From CAHJXG01 sp964235485 (GTDB taxonomy: Bacteria; Pseudomonadota; Alphaproteobacteria; Acetobacterales; Acetobacteraceae), in assembly GCA_964235485.1 (NCBI GenBank), contig CAXSAZ010000022.1, forward strand, positions 6,893 through 70,892: 64,000 nt of DNA, in the 5' to 3' direction. Of the stretch, positions 37,799 to 45,491 are shown in pieces (position 1 is the first letter of the stretch; each line of letters opens with the position of its first letter). The notes beneath the pieces were generated by a model that was given only the letters and a program-made list of their open reading frames with translations, had not been told where the DNA came from and did not search any database. The translations under genes and the position numbers were made by a program.

Positions 37799-37827
37799 TT
37801 GTGTGGGGATGCAGCGCGTAGTAAAGT
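37799..37827 (+). promoter_or_regulatory. Candidate promoter for the Phd/PIN toxin-antitoxin pair
   Basis: TTGTGT (37799-37804) and TAAAGT (37822-37827) are separated by 17 bases, a sigma-70-like arrangement 30 bases before the antitoxin ATG. GGGAG lies at good distance before the ATG. The 156-base interval is shared with the divergent binding-protein gene. Confidence 0.4.
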
Positions 37828-37856
37828 TGCTATCCATCTATCGTCGGGAGACCACC

Positions 37857-38111
37857 ATGGCGATCACAACCATTTCCAGCCGGGAATTCAACCAGGATAC
37901 CAGCGGGGCGAAGCGGGCCGCCAAGGAAGGGCCGGTGTTCATCACCGACCGGGGCGTGCCGGCGCATGTGCTGTTGACGATTGAGTACTATCGTAGATTG
38001 AGTGGCGACGAGCCAAGCATCGCCGACCTGCTGTATATGCCGGGCGCAGATGAGATTGAGTTCGATCCGGAGCCGATGAGTCTGGTGACCAAGCCGGCTG
38101 ACTTTTCGTAA
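37857..38111 (+). CDS. Phd/YefM-family antitoxin
   Basis: An 84-residue protein starting MAITTISSREFNQDTSGAKR, the Phd/YefM opening, then GPVFITDRGVPAHVLLTIEYYRRL (residues 26-49, by position). The N-terminal half is the DNA-binding dimer domain and the acidic C-terminal half (DEIEFDPEPM) is the disordered toxin-binding tail. The stop overlaps the toxin start (TAATG). It should repress its own promoter and neutralise the PIN nuclease. Confidence 0.88.
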   Translation: MAITTISSREFNQDTSGAKRAAKEGPVFITDRGVPAHVLLTIEYYRRLSGDEPSIADLLYMPGADEIEFDPEPMSLVTKPADFS

Positions 38112-38542
38112 TGTATTTGCTTGATACGGATGTGACGCTTGAGTTTCGGAAAATCAGAACCGGTAGAGCAGACAAGAATGCTGCCATCTGGGCGGCAGGC
38201 GTTCCGGCGTCAGTTCTATTTCTTTCAACAATAACAATTTTTGAGCTTGAGCGTCGCATTCTTCTCTTGGAGCGGCGTGACCCCAAACAGGGCAGCATCA
38301 TGCGTACTTGGCTGAACGAGTGCGTGCTTACGACATTTGCGGCTCGCATGTTTCCAGTTGATACAACAATCGCGACGGTTGCTGCGTCCTTGAAAATTCC
38401 TGACCCGCGGCCCGACCGGGATGCGCTGATCGGCGCCACGGCGCTTGTGCACCGCATGACCGTGGTTACGCGCAACGTCGCCGACTTCACGCCTATGGGC
38501 GTCCCCGTCCTCAACCCCTGGGACCTCCTGCCCGCCCCTTGA
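38111..38542 (+). CDS. PIN-domain toxin (VapC/FitB-like)
   Basis: A 143-residue PIN-domain RNase toxin. Acidic residues of the metal site are visible in YLLDTDVTLEF, STITIFELERR, DPRPDRDALIGATA and TRNVADF. The domain ends in PVLNPWD, usual for this family. GC content is clearly lower than in neighbours (for example 38215-38260), which suggests recent acquisition. With the upstream antitoxin it forms a typical type II pair. Its RNA target is unknown. Confidence 0.9.
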   Translation: MYLLDTDVTLEFRKIRTGRADKNAAIWAAGVPASVLFLSTITIFELERRILLLERRDPKQGSIMRTWLNECVLTTFAARMFPVDTTIATVAASLKIPDPRPDRDALIGATALVHRMTVVTRNVADFTPMGVPVLNPWDLLPAP

Positions 38543-38592
38543 CCGCGCCCGCCCCGGGCGTGGCAGGATCGCGGCAAACCCGAGGAACCCCC

Positions 38593-39585
38593 ATGCCCCT
38601 CCCCCCCAACCTGGCCCGCGCGCTGGCCGGGCGCTTGTCCGTCCCGGTGATCGGGTCGCCGTTGTTCATCATCTCCAACCCCGACCTGGTGATCGCGCAG
38701 TGTACGGCGGGGGTGGTGGGGTCGTTCCCGGCGCTCAACGCCCGGCCCGCGCCGGTGCTGGGCGACTGGATCCAGCGCATCCAGGACGCGCTCGCCGACC
38801 ACGACGCGCGGCATCCGGACCGGCCCTCCGCGCCGTTCGCGGTGAACCAGATCGTCCATCGCAGCAACACCCGGCTGGACGCGGACATGGAGGTCTGCGT
38901 GCGCCACCAGGTGCCGCTGGTCATCACCTCGCTCGGCGCGCGGCCAGAGGTGAACGAGGCCGTGCATTCCTATGGCGGCGCCGTGCTGCACGACATCATC
39001 AACGACCGGTTCGCGCGCAAAGCCGTCGAGAAGGGCGCGGACGGGCTGATCGCGGTGGCGGCCGGGGCGGGCGGGCACGCCGGCACGCTGTCGCCGTTTG
39101 CGCTGATGCAGGAAATCCGGGCGTGGTTCGACGGGCCGGTGGCCTTGTCGGGCGCCATCGCCACCGGATCGGCGGTGCTGGCGGCGCAGGCGATGGGGGC
39201 GGACTTCGCGTATATCGGCTCGGCCTTCATCGCGACGGCGGAGGCCAACGCGGCGGAGGGCTACAAGCAGGCTGTGGTGGACGGACGGGCGGACAGCATC
39301 GTTTACACGAACCTCATCACCGGCGTGCACGGCAACTACCTGCGGGGGAGCTTGGAGGCGGCCGGGCTTGACCCGGACAACCTGCCGGGGTCCGACCCGT
39401 CGGCGATGAACTTCGGGGACGACCGGCCCAAGGCGTGGAAGGACATCTGGGGGTCCGGCCAGGGCATCGGCGCGGTGGACGCCGTGGTGCCCGTGGCGAA
39501 GCTGGTGGCGCGGCTCCGGCGGGAATACGCGGCGGCACAGGGTCGGCTGGGCATGGAGGCCGTCAGCCTTCGGCAAACCGCTTGA
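38593..39585 (+). CDS. Nitronate monooxygenase family protein
   Basis: A 330-residue TIM-barrel flavoprotein of the 2-nitropropane dioxygenase/nitronate monooxygenase family. It starts with PVIGSPLFIISNPDLVIAQC and has AVNQIVHRSN. The FMN phosphate region is AVAAGAGGHAGTLSPFALMQEIR, including the GGHAG motif that holds the catalytic His. It oxidises alkyl nitronates in characterised members. Here the physiological substrate is unknown. Its 3' end overlaps the convergent acetyltransferase gene by 23 bases. Confidence 0.88.
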   Translation: MPLPPNLARALAGRLSVPVIGSPLFIISNPDLVIAQCTAGVVGSFPALNARPAPVLGDWIQRIQDALADHDARHPDRPSAPFAVNQIVHRSNTRLDADMEVCVRHQVPLVITSLGARPEVNEAVHSYGGAVLHDIINDRFARKAVEKGADGLIAVAAGAGGHAGTLSPFALMQEIRAWFDGPVALSGAIATGSAVLAAQAMGADFAYIGSAFIATAEANAAEGYKQAVVDGRADSIVYTNLITGVHGNYLRGSLEAAGLDPDNLPGSDPSAMNFGDDRPKAWKDIWGSGQGIGAVDAVVPVAKLVARLRREYAAAQGRLGMEAVSLRQTA

Positions 39586-39997
39586 CGTAGAAAATGCGGT
39601 CATGGCCGGGCGGGTACTCGGTGATCCGCCCGCATTCCACGAAGCCCAGCTTCGGGTAGAAGCCCGGCGCCTGGAACGTCCAGGTGTCCAGCCAGATGCC
39701 GAGCAGCCCGCGCCGTTTCGCCTCGGCTTCCGCCAGCGCCATGACTTCCCGGCCCAGCCCGCGGCCCCGGGCGGGGCCGAGCGCCAGCAGCTCGACGAAC
39801 AGGAAGCCGTAGCCCGTCCGGCCCCAAAGCCCGCCCGCGACCTCCCCGTCATCGCCGCGCACCGTGATGGCCAACGTGTCCCAGCGGCCCGGCCCGGCGG
39901 CGGAGTCATTGTGCGCGGCGAGCGGCTCCAGGATCTTCGCCCGCAGCGACGGGTCGGGATCGGCTTCGAGGGTGATCGTCCACTGGCCGCGCTGCAT
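39563..39997 (-). CDS. GNAT family N-acetyltransferase
   Basis: A 144-residue acetyltransferase fold. The acetyl-CoA loop is LGPARGRGLGREVM near residues 72-85 (RGxGLG pattern), preceded by the strand FLFVELLAL. GFYPKLGFVECGRITEYPPGHDRIFYVKR (residues 111-139, by position) is the usual C-terminal part. It would acetylate a small amine or a protein; substrate unknown. It overlaps the 3' end of the convergent nitronate monooxygenase gene. Confidence 0.88.
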   Translation of the reverse strand: MQRGQWTITLEADPDPSLRAKILEPLAAHNDSAAGPGRWDTLAITVRGDDGEVAGGLWGRTGYGFLFVELLALGPARGRGLGREVMALAEAEAKRRGLLGIWLDTWTFQAPGFYPKLGFVECGRITEYPPGHDRIFYVKRFAEG

Positions 39998-40009
39998 CCG
40001 GCGTGGTTC

Positions 40010-40426
40010 TCAGGACGCGCTGGGCTTGTCGGACACCGCGCCCTCGGCGACCAGGACTTCGTTCGCCGCCTTGAAGGCTTCCAGCCCGGCGGGGACGCCG
40101 CAGTACACCGTGGCGTGCAGCAGCACCTCCTTGATCTCGTCGGCCGTGACGCCGTTGGTCAGCGCGCCGCGGACGTGCAGCTTGAGTTCCGCCGGGGCCT
40201 TGAGCGCGGTCAGCATGGCGAGGTTCAGCAGCGACCGGGTGCGCCGGTCGAGGCCGGGGCGCGGCCACACGTAGCCCCAAACCATCTCGGTGGTGACGTG
40301 CTGGAACGCCGACATGAACTCGTTGGCGTCGGCGAGGGAAGCGTCCACGTAGTCGGCGCCCAGCACCGCCCGCCGGATCGGCAGGCCGCGCTCGAACAGG
40401 CCTTCGGGCGTGGGGTCTTCGGCCAT
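40010..40426 (-). CDS. Carboxymuconolactone decarboxylase family protein (PcaC-like)
   Basis: A 138-residue all-helical protein. It matches gamma-carboxymuconolactone decarboxylase in size and blocks: RRAVLGADYVDASL, then MVWGYVWPRPGLDRRTRSLLNLAML and HVRGALTNGVTADEIKEVLLHATVYCGVPAGLEA (by position, residues about 85-118). The HATVYCGVP stretch contains the conserved His and Cys. It acts in protocatechuate degradation in true PcaC. No other pca genes are nearby, so it could be a related enzyme. Twelve bases precede the GNAT gene. Confidence 0.88.
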   Translation of the reverse strand: MAEDPTPEGLFERGLPIRRAVLGADYVDASLADANEFMSAFQHVTTEMVWGYVWPRPGLDRRTRSLLNLAMLTALKAPAELKLHVRGALTNGVTADEIKEVLLHATVYCGVPAGLEAFKAANEVLVAEGAVSDKPSAS

Positions 40427-40492
40427 GGGGGGCGTCCTCCGGTGGTGTGCCGCCGTCATACGGGGCGTGCGCCGCGCGGGCAAGGCGCGCGT

Positions 40493-40533
40493 CAAGTGCC
40501 GCCGCCGGGCGCACGGCAAGTGCCGCCGCCGGG
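40493..40533. repeat. Two 17-bp direct repeats
   Basis: CAAGTGCCGCCGCCGGG occurs at 40493-40509 and again at 40517-40533, in the 199-base gap between the divergent decarboxylase-like and SPFH genes. The period of 24 bases equals that of the in-frame repeat at 52941-53012, and the units look alike (CTTGCCGCCGGG there). Nothing else is evident in this gap. Confidence 0.5.
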
Positions 40534-40625
40534 TGAGTGGCGCGACGACCGGTTCATAACCATTTCGATGCGGCCTGGACGCGGCGACGAAGGCCGCGCC
40601 GCCAGGCGTGTTTGGGAGCCGCCCT

Positions 40626-41540
40626 ATGTTGACCGCGTTGATCGTGCTGGCCGTCGTCGTCGTGCTCGGGGTGGGCCTGGGGGTGCGCACCGTGCCGCAG
40701 GGCCAGGTCTGGACCGTGGAACGGTTCGGCGCCTTTACCCGGCTGCTGCAGCCAGGCCTCAACCTGATGCTGCCGCTGGTGGAGCGGGTCGGGCACAAGA
40801 TGAACGTGCAGGAAATCGTGCTCGACATCCCAGAGCAGGCCGTGATCACCCGGGACAACGCGGCGGTGACGGTGGACGGGATCATGTATTACCGCGTGCT
40901 CGACCCGGCCAAGGCGGCCTATGGGGCGCAGAACCTGGTGCAGGCGCTGACCAGCATGGCGATGACCAACATCCGCTCGGTGATCGGCGCGATGGACCTG
41001 GACGGGGCGCTGTCGGGGCGGGAAGAGATCAACGCCAAGCTGCTGGTGACGCTGGACCACGCGACGGCGCCGTGGGGGGTGAAGGTGAGCCGGGTGGAGC
41101 TGCGCAAGATCGAGCCGCCGGCGAACCTGGTGGCGGCGATGAACCTGCAGATGACGGCGGAGCGGGAACGGCGGGCCACGGTCGCCCGGGCGATGGGCGA
41201 GCGGGAAGCGGCGGTGGCCCGGGCGGAGGGGCAGAAGCAGGCGACGGTGCTGGCGGCGGAAGCGCGGCTGGAAGCGGCGATGCGGGACGCTTCGGCGCGG
41301 GAGCGGTTGGCGGAGGCGGAAGCGCGGGCGACGCAGGTGGTCGCCGCGGCGGCGCAGGGAAGTGGGGGCGAGGCGCTGCGCTACTTCGTCGCGCAGAAAT
41401 ACGTGGAGGCGGTGGGGCGGCTCGCGGCCAATCCGAGCGGGCGGACGCTGGTGATCCCGATCGAGGCCGGGGCGCTGGCCGGTGGGGTCGCGCAGGCGAT
41501 CGAGGCGATGCGCCTGGGACCTCGCGACGGCGACGCATGA
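40626..41540 (+). CDS. SPFH/Band 7 (stomatin-like) membrane protein
   Basis: A 304-residue protein with one N-terminal membrane segment (about 2-22), then the SPFH domain (VRTVPQGQVWTVERFGAF, then DIPEQAVITRDNAAVTVDG) to residue about 180. An Ala/Glu-rich coiled coil follows (EREAAVARAEGQKQATVLAAEA, by position about 192-215). It resembles QmcA/stomatins that form membrane-associated rings. It overlaps the NfeD gene by four bases, the standard partner. I use ATG 40626; GTG 40608 is possible. Confidence 0.92.
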   Translation: MLTALIVLAVVVVLGVGLGVRTVPQGQVWTVERFGAFTRLLQPGLNLMLPLVERVGHKMNVQEIVLDIPEQAVITRDNAAVTVDGIMYYRVLDPAKAAYGAQNLVQALTSMAMTNIRSVIGAMDLDGALSGREEINAKLLVTLDHATAPWGVKVSRVELRKIEPPANLVAAMNLQMTAERERRATVARAMGEREAAVARAEGQKQATVLAAEARLEAAMRDASARERLAEAEARATQVVAAAAQGSGGEALRYFVAQKYVEAVGRLAANPSGRTLVIPIEAGALAGGVAQAIEAMRLGPRDGDA

Positions 41541-41971
41541 CGGCGGGAACGGTCTGGATCGTCGCGGGGCTGCTGGGGTGCGCTGCGGAGATGGCGGCGC
41601 CGGGCGTGTTTTTGTTGCCGATTGGCTTGGCGGCGTGCGGGACGGGGTTGGCGACGGAGGGGCTGGGCCTTTCGGGCGCTTGGCAGGTGGCGGTGTTCCT
41701 GCTGCTGACGGCTGTGCTGGTTGCCGGCGTTTGGCGGGTGCGGGGCCGGGGGGCGCGGGTTGATGCGGTGAACGCGCCCGGCGCCGGGGTGGTCGGGCGG
41801 ACCTGCCGGGCGGTGGGGTTCGAGGGTGGGGAGGGCCGGGTGGCGCTCGGGGACGGGACGTGGGCGGCGCGGATGGCGGATGGGTCGGTGCCGGATGCAG
41901 GGGTTGTGCTGGAGGTGGTGGGGTTGGAGGGGACGGTGCTGGTGGTAAGGCATCGTCAACCTGGAGCGTGA
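41537..41971 (+). CDS. NfeD family membrane protein
   Basis: A 144-residue protein with three closely spaced membrane segments (residues about 4-70), then an OB-fold C-terminal domain containing GVVGRTCRAVGF, GTWAARMADGS and VVGLEGTVLVVRH. This is the short NfeD type that partners SPFH proteins. The ATG overlaps the preceding stop (ATGA). The pair probably organises a membrane microdomain or controls membrane-protein quality. This is known of the family, not shown here. Confidence 0.9.
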   Translation: MTAGTVWIVAGLLGCAAEMAAPGVFLLPIGLAACGTGLATEGLGLSGAWQVAVFLLLTAVLVAGVWRVRGRGARVDAVNAPGAGVVGRTCRAVGFEGGEGRVALGDGTWAARMADGSVPDAGVVLEVVGLEGTVLVVRHRQPGA

Positions 41972-42091
41972 CATCCCAACGGGGGCTTGCGGCACAGGCC
42001 CGACGCCGGGCGCGGGTCTGAGAAACAATGCTTTTAGACTGGCAATCCGGTGGAGCAGCAATCTGACAATGCTCGCCGATCCGCAGCATCG

Positions 42092-42119
42092 TTGAACAAG
42101 ACGAATGTCATCATAAAGT
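42092..42119 (+). promoter_or_regulatory. Candidate promoter for the TonB-receptor pair
   Basis: TTGAAC (42092-42097) and TAAAGT (42114-42119) with a 16-base spacer lie in a locally AT-richer part of the 250-base gap after NfeD. The rest of the gap holds no gene. I see no clear Fur box or cobalamin riboswitch there. Confidence 0.4.
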
Positions 42120-42222
42120 AATGCCCCGGCTGACGCAGGCGCAGTAACGACCAATCATGCCGCATGGTGTGCCCTCGGTCCTTTCTCGGCCTGTTTGTTC
42201 AGAGCATGGTCCTGCTGCGCCG

Positions 42223-43122
42223 ATGCGTGCACACCCCTTGTGGCGGGCCAGCCCGGCGGCTGGCGCCGGCCACAGGCGCATGGCGGTTCCGCTTGCCCTC
42301 GCGGCGGCGCTGCAGTGCGCGATCATCGCCGGGTTCGAGTTTGGGACGGGCGGCACGGCGCCGCCGCCCGAGGCCGTCGTCGTTGATCTCGCAGTCGAGA
42401 CGCCGGCGTCCCTGCCTGAACCGGAGGCCGCCGAGCCCTCCGCCGCACAGGAGGCCGCATCCCCGCCGGGCGCCGTCGCCGAGGCGCCTCCGCCTGAGAC
42501 CGCCTTGCCGGACCCCGCGCCGCCGGCGCAGGAACCCACGGTTCCCGCCGTCCCGCTGCCATCCGGCCCCGTGCCGGCGCTGTCCGCCGACGAGGCCGCG
42601 CCGTCCATTCCGCCGCCCGACCCGGTGGCCGCGGCACAGCCCGCGAACCCCGCAGCGCCGCCCCAAGCACCCCCGCCCCGCCCCGTGACGCCGCGCCCGG
42701 CACGGCGCGCGTCAGCGGAACAGGCACGGGTCGCGCACCCTTCGGCCGCCGCTGCGACTCCGACATCCGCGCTTCCAGCGGCCTCGTCCACGGGAGCGCC
42801 GGCGCCGGGCGTGCCGGTCGGCGGCGCACGGCTTTCCGCCGCGACGGCAACGCTGCAAGGGCGCATCCGCGCTGCGATCCAGGCGGCGCTGCGCTACCCC
42901 GCCGCGGCGGCCGCAATGCAGCTCACCGGGCGGGCGCAGGTGCAACTGGACTACCAGTCGGGCGCCGTCCGCAACGTCCAGATGAAGCAATCTGCCGGCA
43001 GCCCACTGCTCGACCGTGCCGCCTTGGCCGCCGTGCGTGATGCGCACTACCCGGCGGCGCCTCCGGAAGTCGGCGACCGCACCCTCCCGCTGCTGGTCTG
43101 GGTCGAGCTGCAGATGACCTGA
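42223..43122 (+). CDS. TonB family energy transducer
   Basis: A 299-residue protein. One N-terminal membrane helix (MAVPLALAAALQCAIIAGF) is followed by a long Pro/Ala-rich periplasmic linker (about residues 45-200). The C-terminal TonB domain includes IQAALRYPAAAAAMQLTGRAQVQLDY and SGSPLLDRAALAAVRDAHYPAAP-like blocks (by position). It transmits proton-motive energy to outer-membrane receptors. The start is uncertain: 42157, 42223 and 42280 are all in frame; codon usage before 42223 looks non-coding. ExbB and ExbD are not adjacent. The receptor gene follows after 90 bases. Confidence 0.85.
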   Translation: MRAHPLWRASPAAGAGHRRMAVPLALAAALQCAIIAGFEFGTGGTAPPPEAVVVDLAVETPASLPEPEAAEPSAAQEAASPPGAVAEAPPPETALPDPAPPAQEPTVPAVPLPSGPVPALSADEAAPSIPPPDPVAAAQPANPAAPPQAPPPRPVTPRPARRASAEQARVAHPSAAAATPTSALPAASSTGAPAPGVPVGGARLSAATATLQGRIRAAIQAALRYPAAAAAMQLTGRAQVQLDYQSGAVRNVQMKQSAGSPLLDRAALAAVRDAHYPAAPPEVGDRTLPLLVWVELQMT

Positions 43123-43212
43123 CGCCCCCCGCCGAACCGTCCCGCTGTCCCGCCCGGTGCGCGCTGCGCCAGCGGCTCCCGCAGAACCGCCAATCCTCAA
43201 GGGCTGACAACG

Positions 43213-45462
43213 ATGTTCGAGACCTCAATGCCGGGCCGGCTACGGCCGGGCGCCCTCACGCTTCTTTGGACGGCGGCCTGGTGCTGGACGGGCACGGCGG
43301 CGGTGGCGCAGGAGCAAGCCGCGGCGCCCGCCGACATCGGCACCGTGCGCGCGGCCGCGCCCGCCGGCGCGCCCCCGGCGCCTGGAACCGCGGCGGACAT
43401 CGCCCCCAGCCGCGCGCCGCTGGACGCCTCCCAGCCCACCTCCGTCGTCGGCTCCACATTCATCCGCGAGAACGCCACGCCGACCGAGAACTACGACCGC
43501 ATCATCCAGTTCACGCCGAGCGTGCAGAACGTGGAGCCGGTGGGCGGCGGCCTGCAGCAGAACTACCAGGAAACCATCCGCGGCTTCCAGTATACCCAGT
43601 TCAACACGGTGTTCGACGGCATCGTGCTGCCGGGCCTGCCGACCAACTTCGCGCCGCAGTCGGAGGCCTACTTCCTTTCCCACGACATCGGGTCGGTGCA
43701 GGTGGACCGCGGCCCCGGCACCGCATCGACGCTGGGCTACGCGACCTTCGGCGGCACGGTGGCGATCAACTCGGTTTCGCCCTCCAACACGGTGCGGGTG
43801 AACCCGTACGGGACGGTGGGGACCTGGGGGACCAAGCTGTACGGGCTGCAGTTGGACAGCGGGGCGCTGGCGTCCCTGAACGGCGCGCGCGGCACGCTGG
43901 ATGTGCAGCGGGTCGAATCGCGCGGCGCGATCAGCGGCACCACGACCCGCCGCCTCAACGGCTTCGTGAAGGTCGAGGCGCCGGTCGGCGACAACACGGT
44001 GGTGACGTTCCTCGGCAACTACGACCGCAACTTCGTGCACACGCCTTATGGCGCGACGCTTGCGGAGATCCAGCGGTTCGGCCCCAAGTACGGCCTGAAC
44101 AACGATCCCACGTCGCAGGCCTACCGCGGCTACAACTACGACGACTACACCACGGATTTCGAGTATGTCGGCGTGAAGTCCAGCTTCGGCGACGGCTGGG
44201 GCGTGGACAACAAGCTTTACACCAACGGCTACTACCAGACCGGCCGGGTCGGGCGCGACCCGAACGGCACCACGCCGAACCTGACGACATCCGCCAGGAA
44301 CCAGTACTTCTCGGGCGGCCTGCCGATCACGCTGAGCAACGACGTGCCGGGCTACTCCAAGCACAATGACTTCCGCGACTACGGCGACATCCTCCGCCTC
44401 ACCAAGGAAACCGCTTGGGGCCAACTGCGCGCCGGGGTGTGGATCGACTACATTAACGCATCGAACTGGCGCGAGCAGGTCGTGCTCAGCCGCGACAGCA
44501 TCCAGTATACCGTGGGCTCGCCCAACGCGCCCGCCTATCAGCGGCTATACCATACCGACCTGCGCACGGAGCAGCCCTACGTGGAATGGGCGCTGACCCC
44601 GCTCCCCGGCCTCGTCATCACGCCCGGGCTGAAGTTCACCGCCACCACCCGCACGCTGGACGCCGCCGTCAACAGCGGCACTCGGCTGCCGGCGAACTTC
44701 GAGCGGACCTATTCCGACTACCAGCCGGCGGTCGATGCGCGCTATTCCATCAGCAAGGACTGGACGGTGTATGCGCAAACGGCGCGCGGCTTTCTCGCAC
44801 CGCCGATCAACGTGCTCTACACCAGCAGCCCGGCGAACCTGACACCGCAATCCACCTGGAACTACCAGGTCGGCACCGCCTACCAGACGGACCGCTTCAC
44901 CCTCGGCGCCGACGGCTACTACATCGATTTCACCAACCGGATCGGCAGCCGCGCCCTGGCCGGCGGCGACAGCACGTTCTTCAACTCCGGAGGCGCCACC
45001 TACCGGGGCCTGGAGTTCGAGGGAACGGTCAAGATCGCCTACGGCGCGTCGCTGTACGGCAACTACACCCTCAACAGCGCCGACCTGAAGAAGAACGGCG
45101 GCCCGCTCTCGGTCACGCCGCGCACCACCGGCGCCGCCGGGGTGTTGTACCACCAGCAGCACGCGGTGGTGAACAACGACCTGCTCTACGGGTCAATCAT
45201 CGGCAAGTTCATCGGGCCGCAGTACTTGCAGGACACGCCGGCCGCCTACCCGATCCGCAGCTACTCCTTCGCCAACCTGGCGCTGGGCTACACGCTGCCG
45301 GTGTGGAACGGGCGCAAGCTGGATTTCCGCGTGAACGTGGACAACATCAGCAACAACCACAGCCTGATCGGCCTGGCCGGCGTGGCGGGCGACGGGGTGA
45401 CGCCACTGTTCTGGACCAACCCCGGGCGCAGCGCGTTCTTCTCGGTCGCCGCGTCGCTCTGA
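43213..45462 (+). CDS. TonB-dependent outer-membrane receptor
   Basis: A 749-residue receptor with a signal peptide (TLLWTAAWCWTGTAAVAQ). An unusual Ala/Pro-rich segment (about 35-70) precedes the plug. The plug domain (about 78-200) has NYDRIIQFTPSVQNV, TIRGFQYTQFN and VQVDRGPGTAS. The beta barrel follows to the end, with repeated aromatic strand ends and a closing GRSAFFSVAASL. The barrel includes NVDNISNNHS near the C-terminus, as in many siderophore or carbohydrate receptors. Ligand unknown. It is paired with a dedicated TonB gene. Confidence 0.93.
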   Translation: MFETSMPGRLRPGALTLLWTAAWCWTGTAAVAQEQAAAPADIGTVRAAAPAGAPPAPGTAADIAPSRAPLDASQPTSVVGSTFIRENATPTENYDRIIQFTPSVQNVEPVGGGLQQNYQETIRGFQYTQFNTVFDGIVLPGLPTNFAPQSEAYFLSHDIGSVQVDRGPGTASTLGYATFGGTVAINSVSPSNTVRVNPYGTVGTWGTKLYGLQLDSGALASLNGARGTLDVQRVESRGAISGTTTRRLNGFVKVEAPVGDNTVVTFLGNYDRNFVHTPYGATLAEIQRFGPKYGLNNDPTSQAYRGYNYDDYTTDFEYVGVKSSFGDGWGVDNKLYTNGYYQTGRVGRDPNGTTPNLTTSARNQYFSGGLPITLSNDVPGYSKHNDFRDYGDILRLTKETAWGQLRAGVWIDYINASNWREQVVLSRDSIQYTVGSPNAPAYQRLYHTDLRTEQPYVEWALTPLPGLVITPGLKFTATTRTLDAAVNSGTRLPANFERTYSDYQPAVDARYSISKDWTVYAQTARGFLAPPINVLYTSSPANLTPQSTWNYQVGTAYQTDRFTLGADGYYIDFTNRIGSRALAGGDSTFFNSGGATYRGLEFEGTVKIAYGASLYGNYTLNSADLKKNGGPLSVTPRTTGAAGVLYHQQHAVVNNDLLYGSIIGKFIGPQYLQDTPAAYPIRSYSFANLALGYTLPVWNGRKLDFRVNVDNISNNHSLIGLAGVAGDGVTPLFWTNPGRSAFFSVAASL

Positions 45463-45491
45463 TTTTCCGGTCTCAGCCAAGGATCGCCGGG

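Noticed and set aside
41972..42156. A cobalamin or other riboswitch before the TonB gene
   Set aside because: I could not find a conserved B12-box or a consistent set of stems by eye. Only a promoter-like pair is visible.
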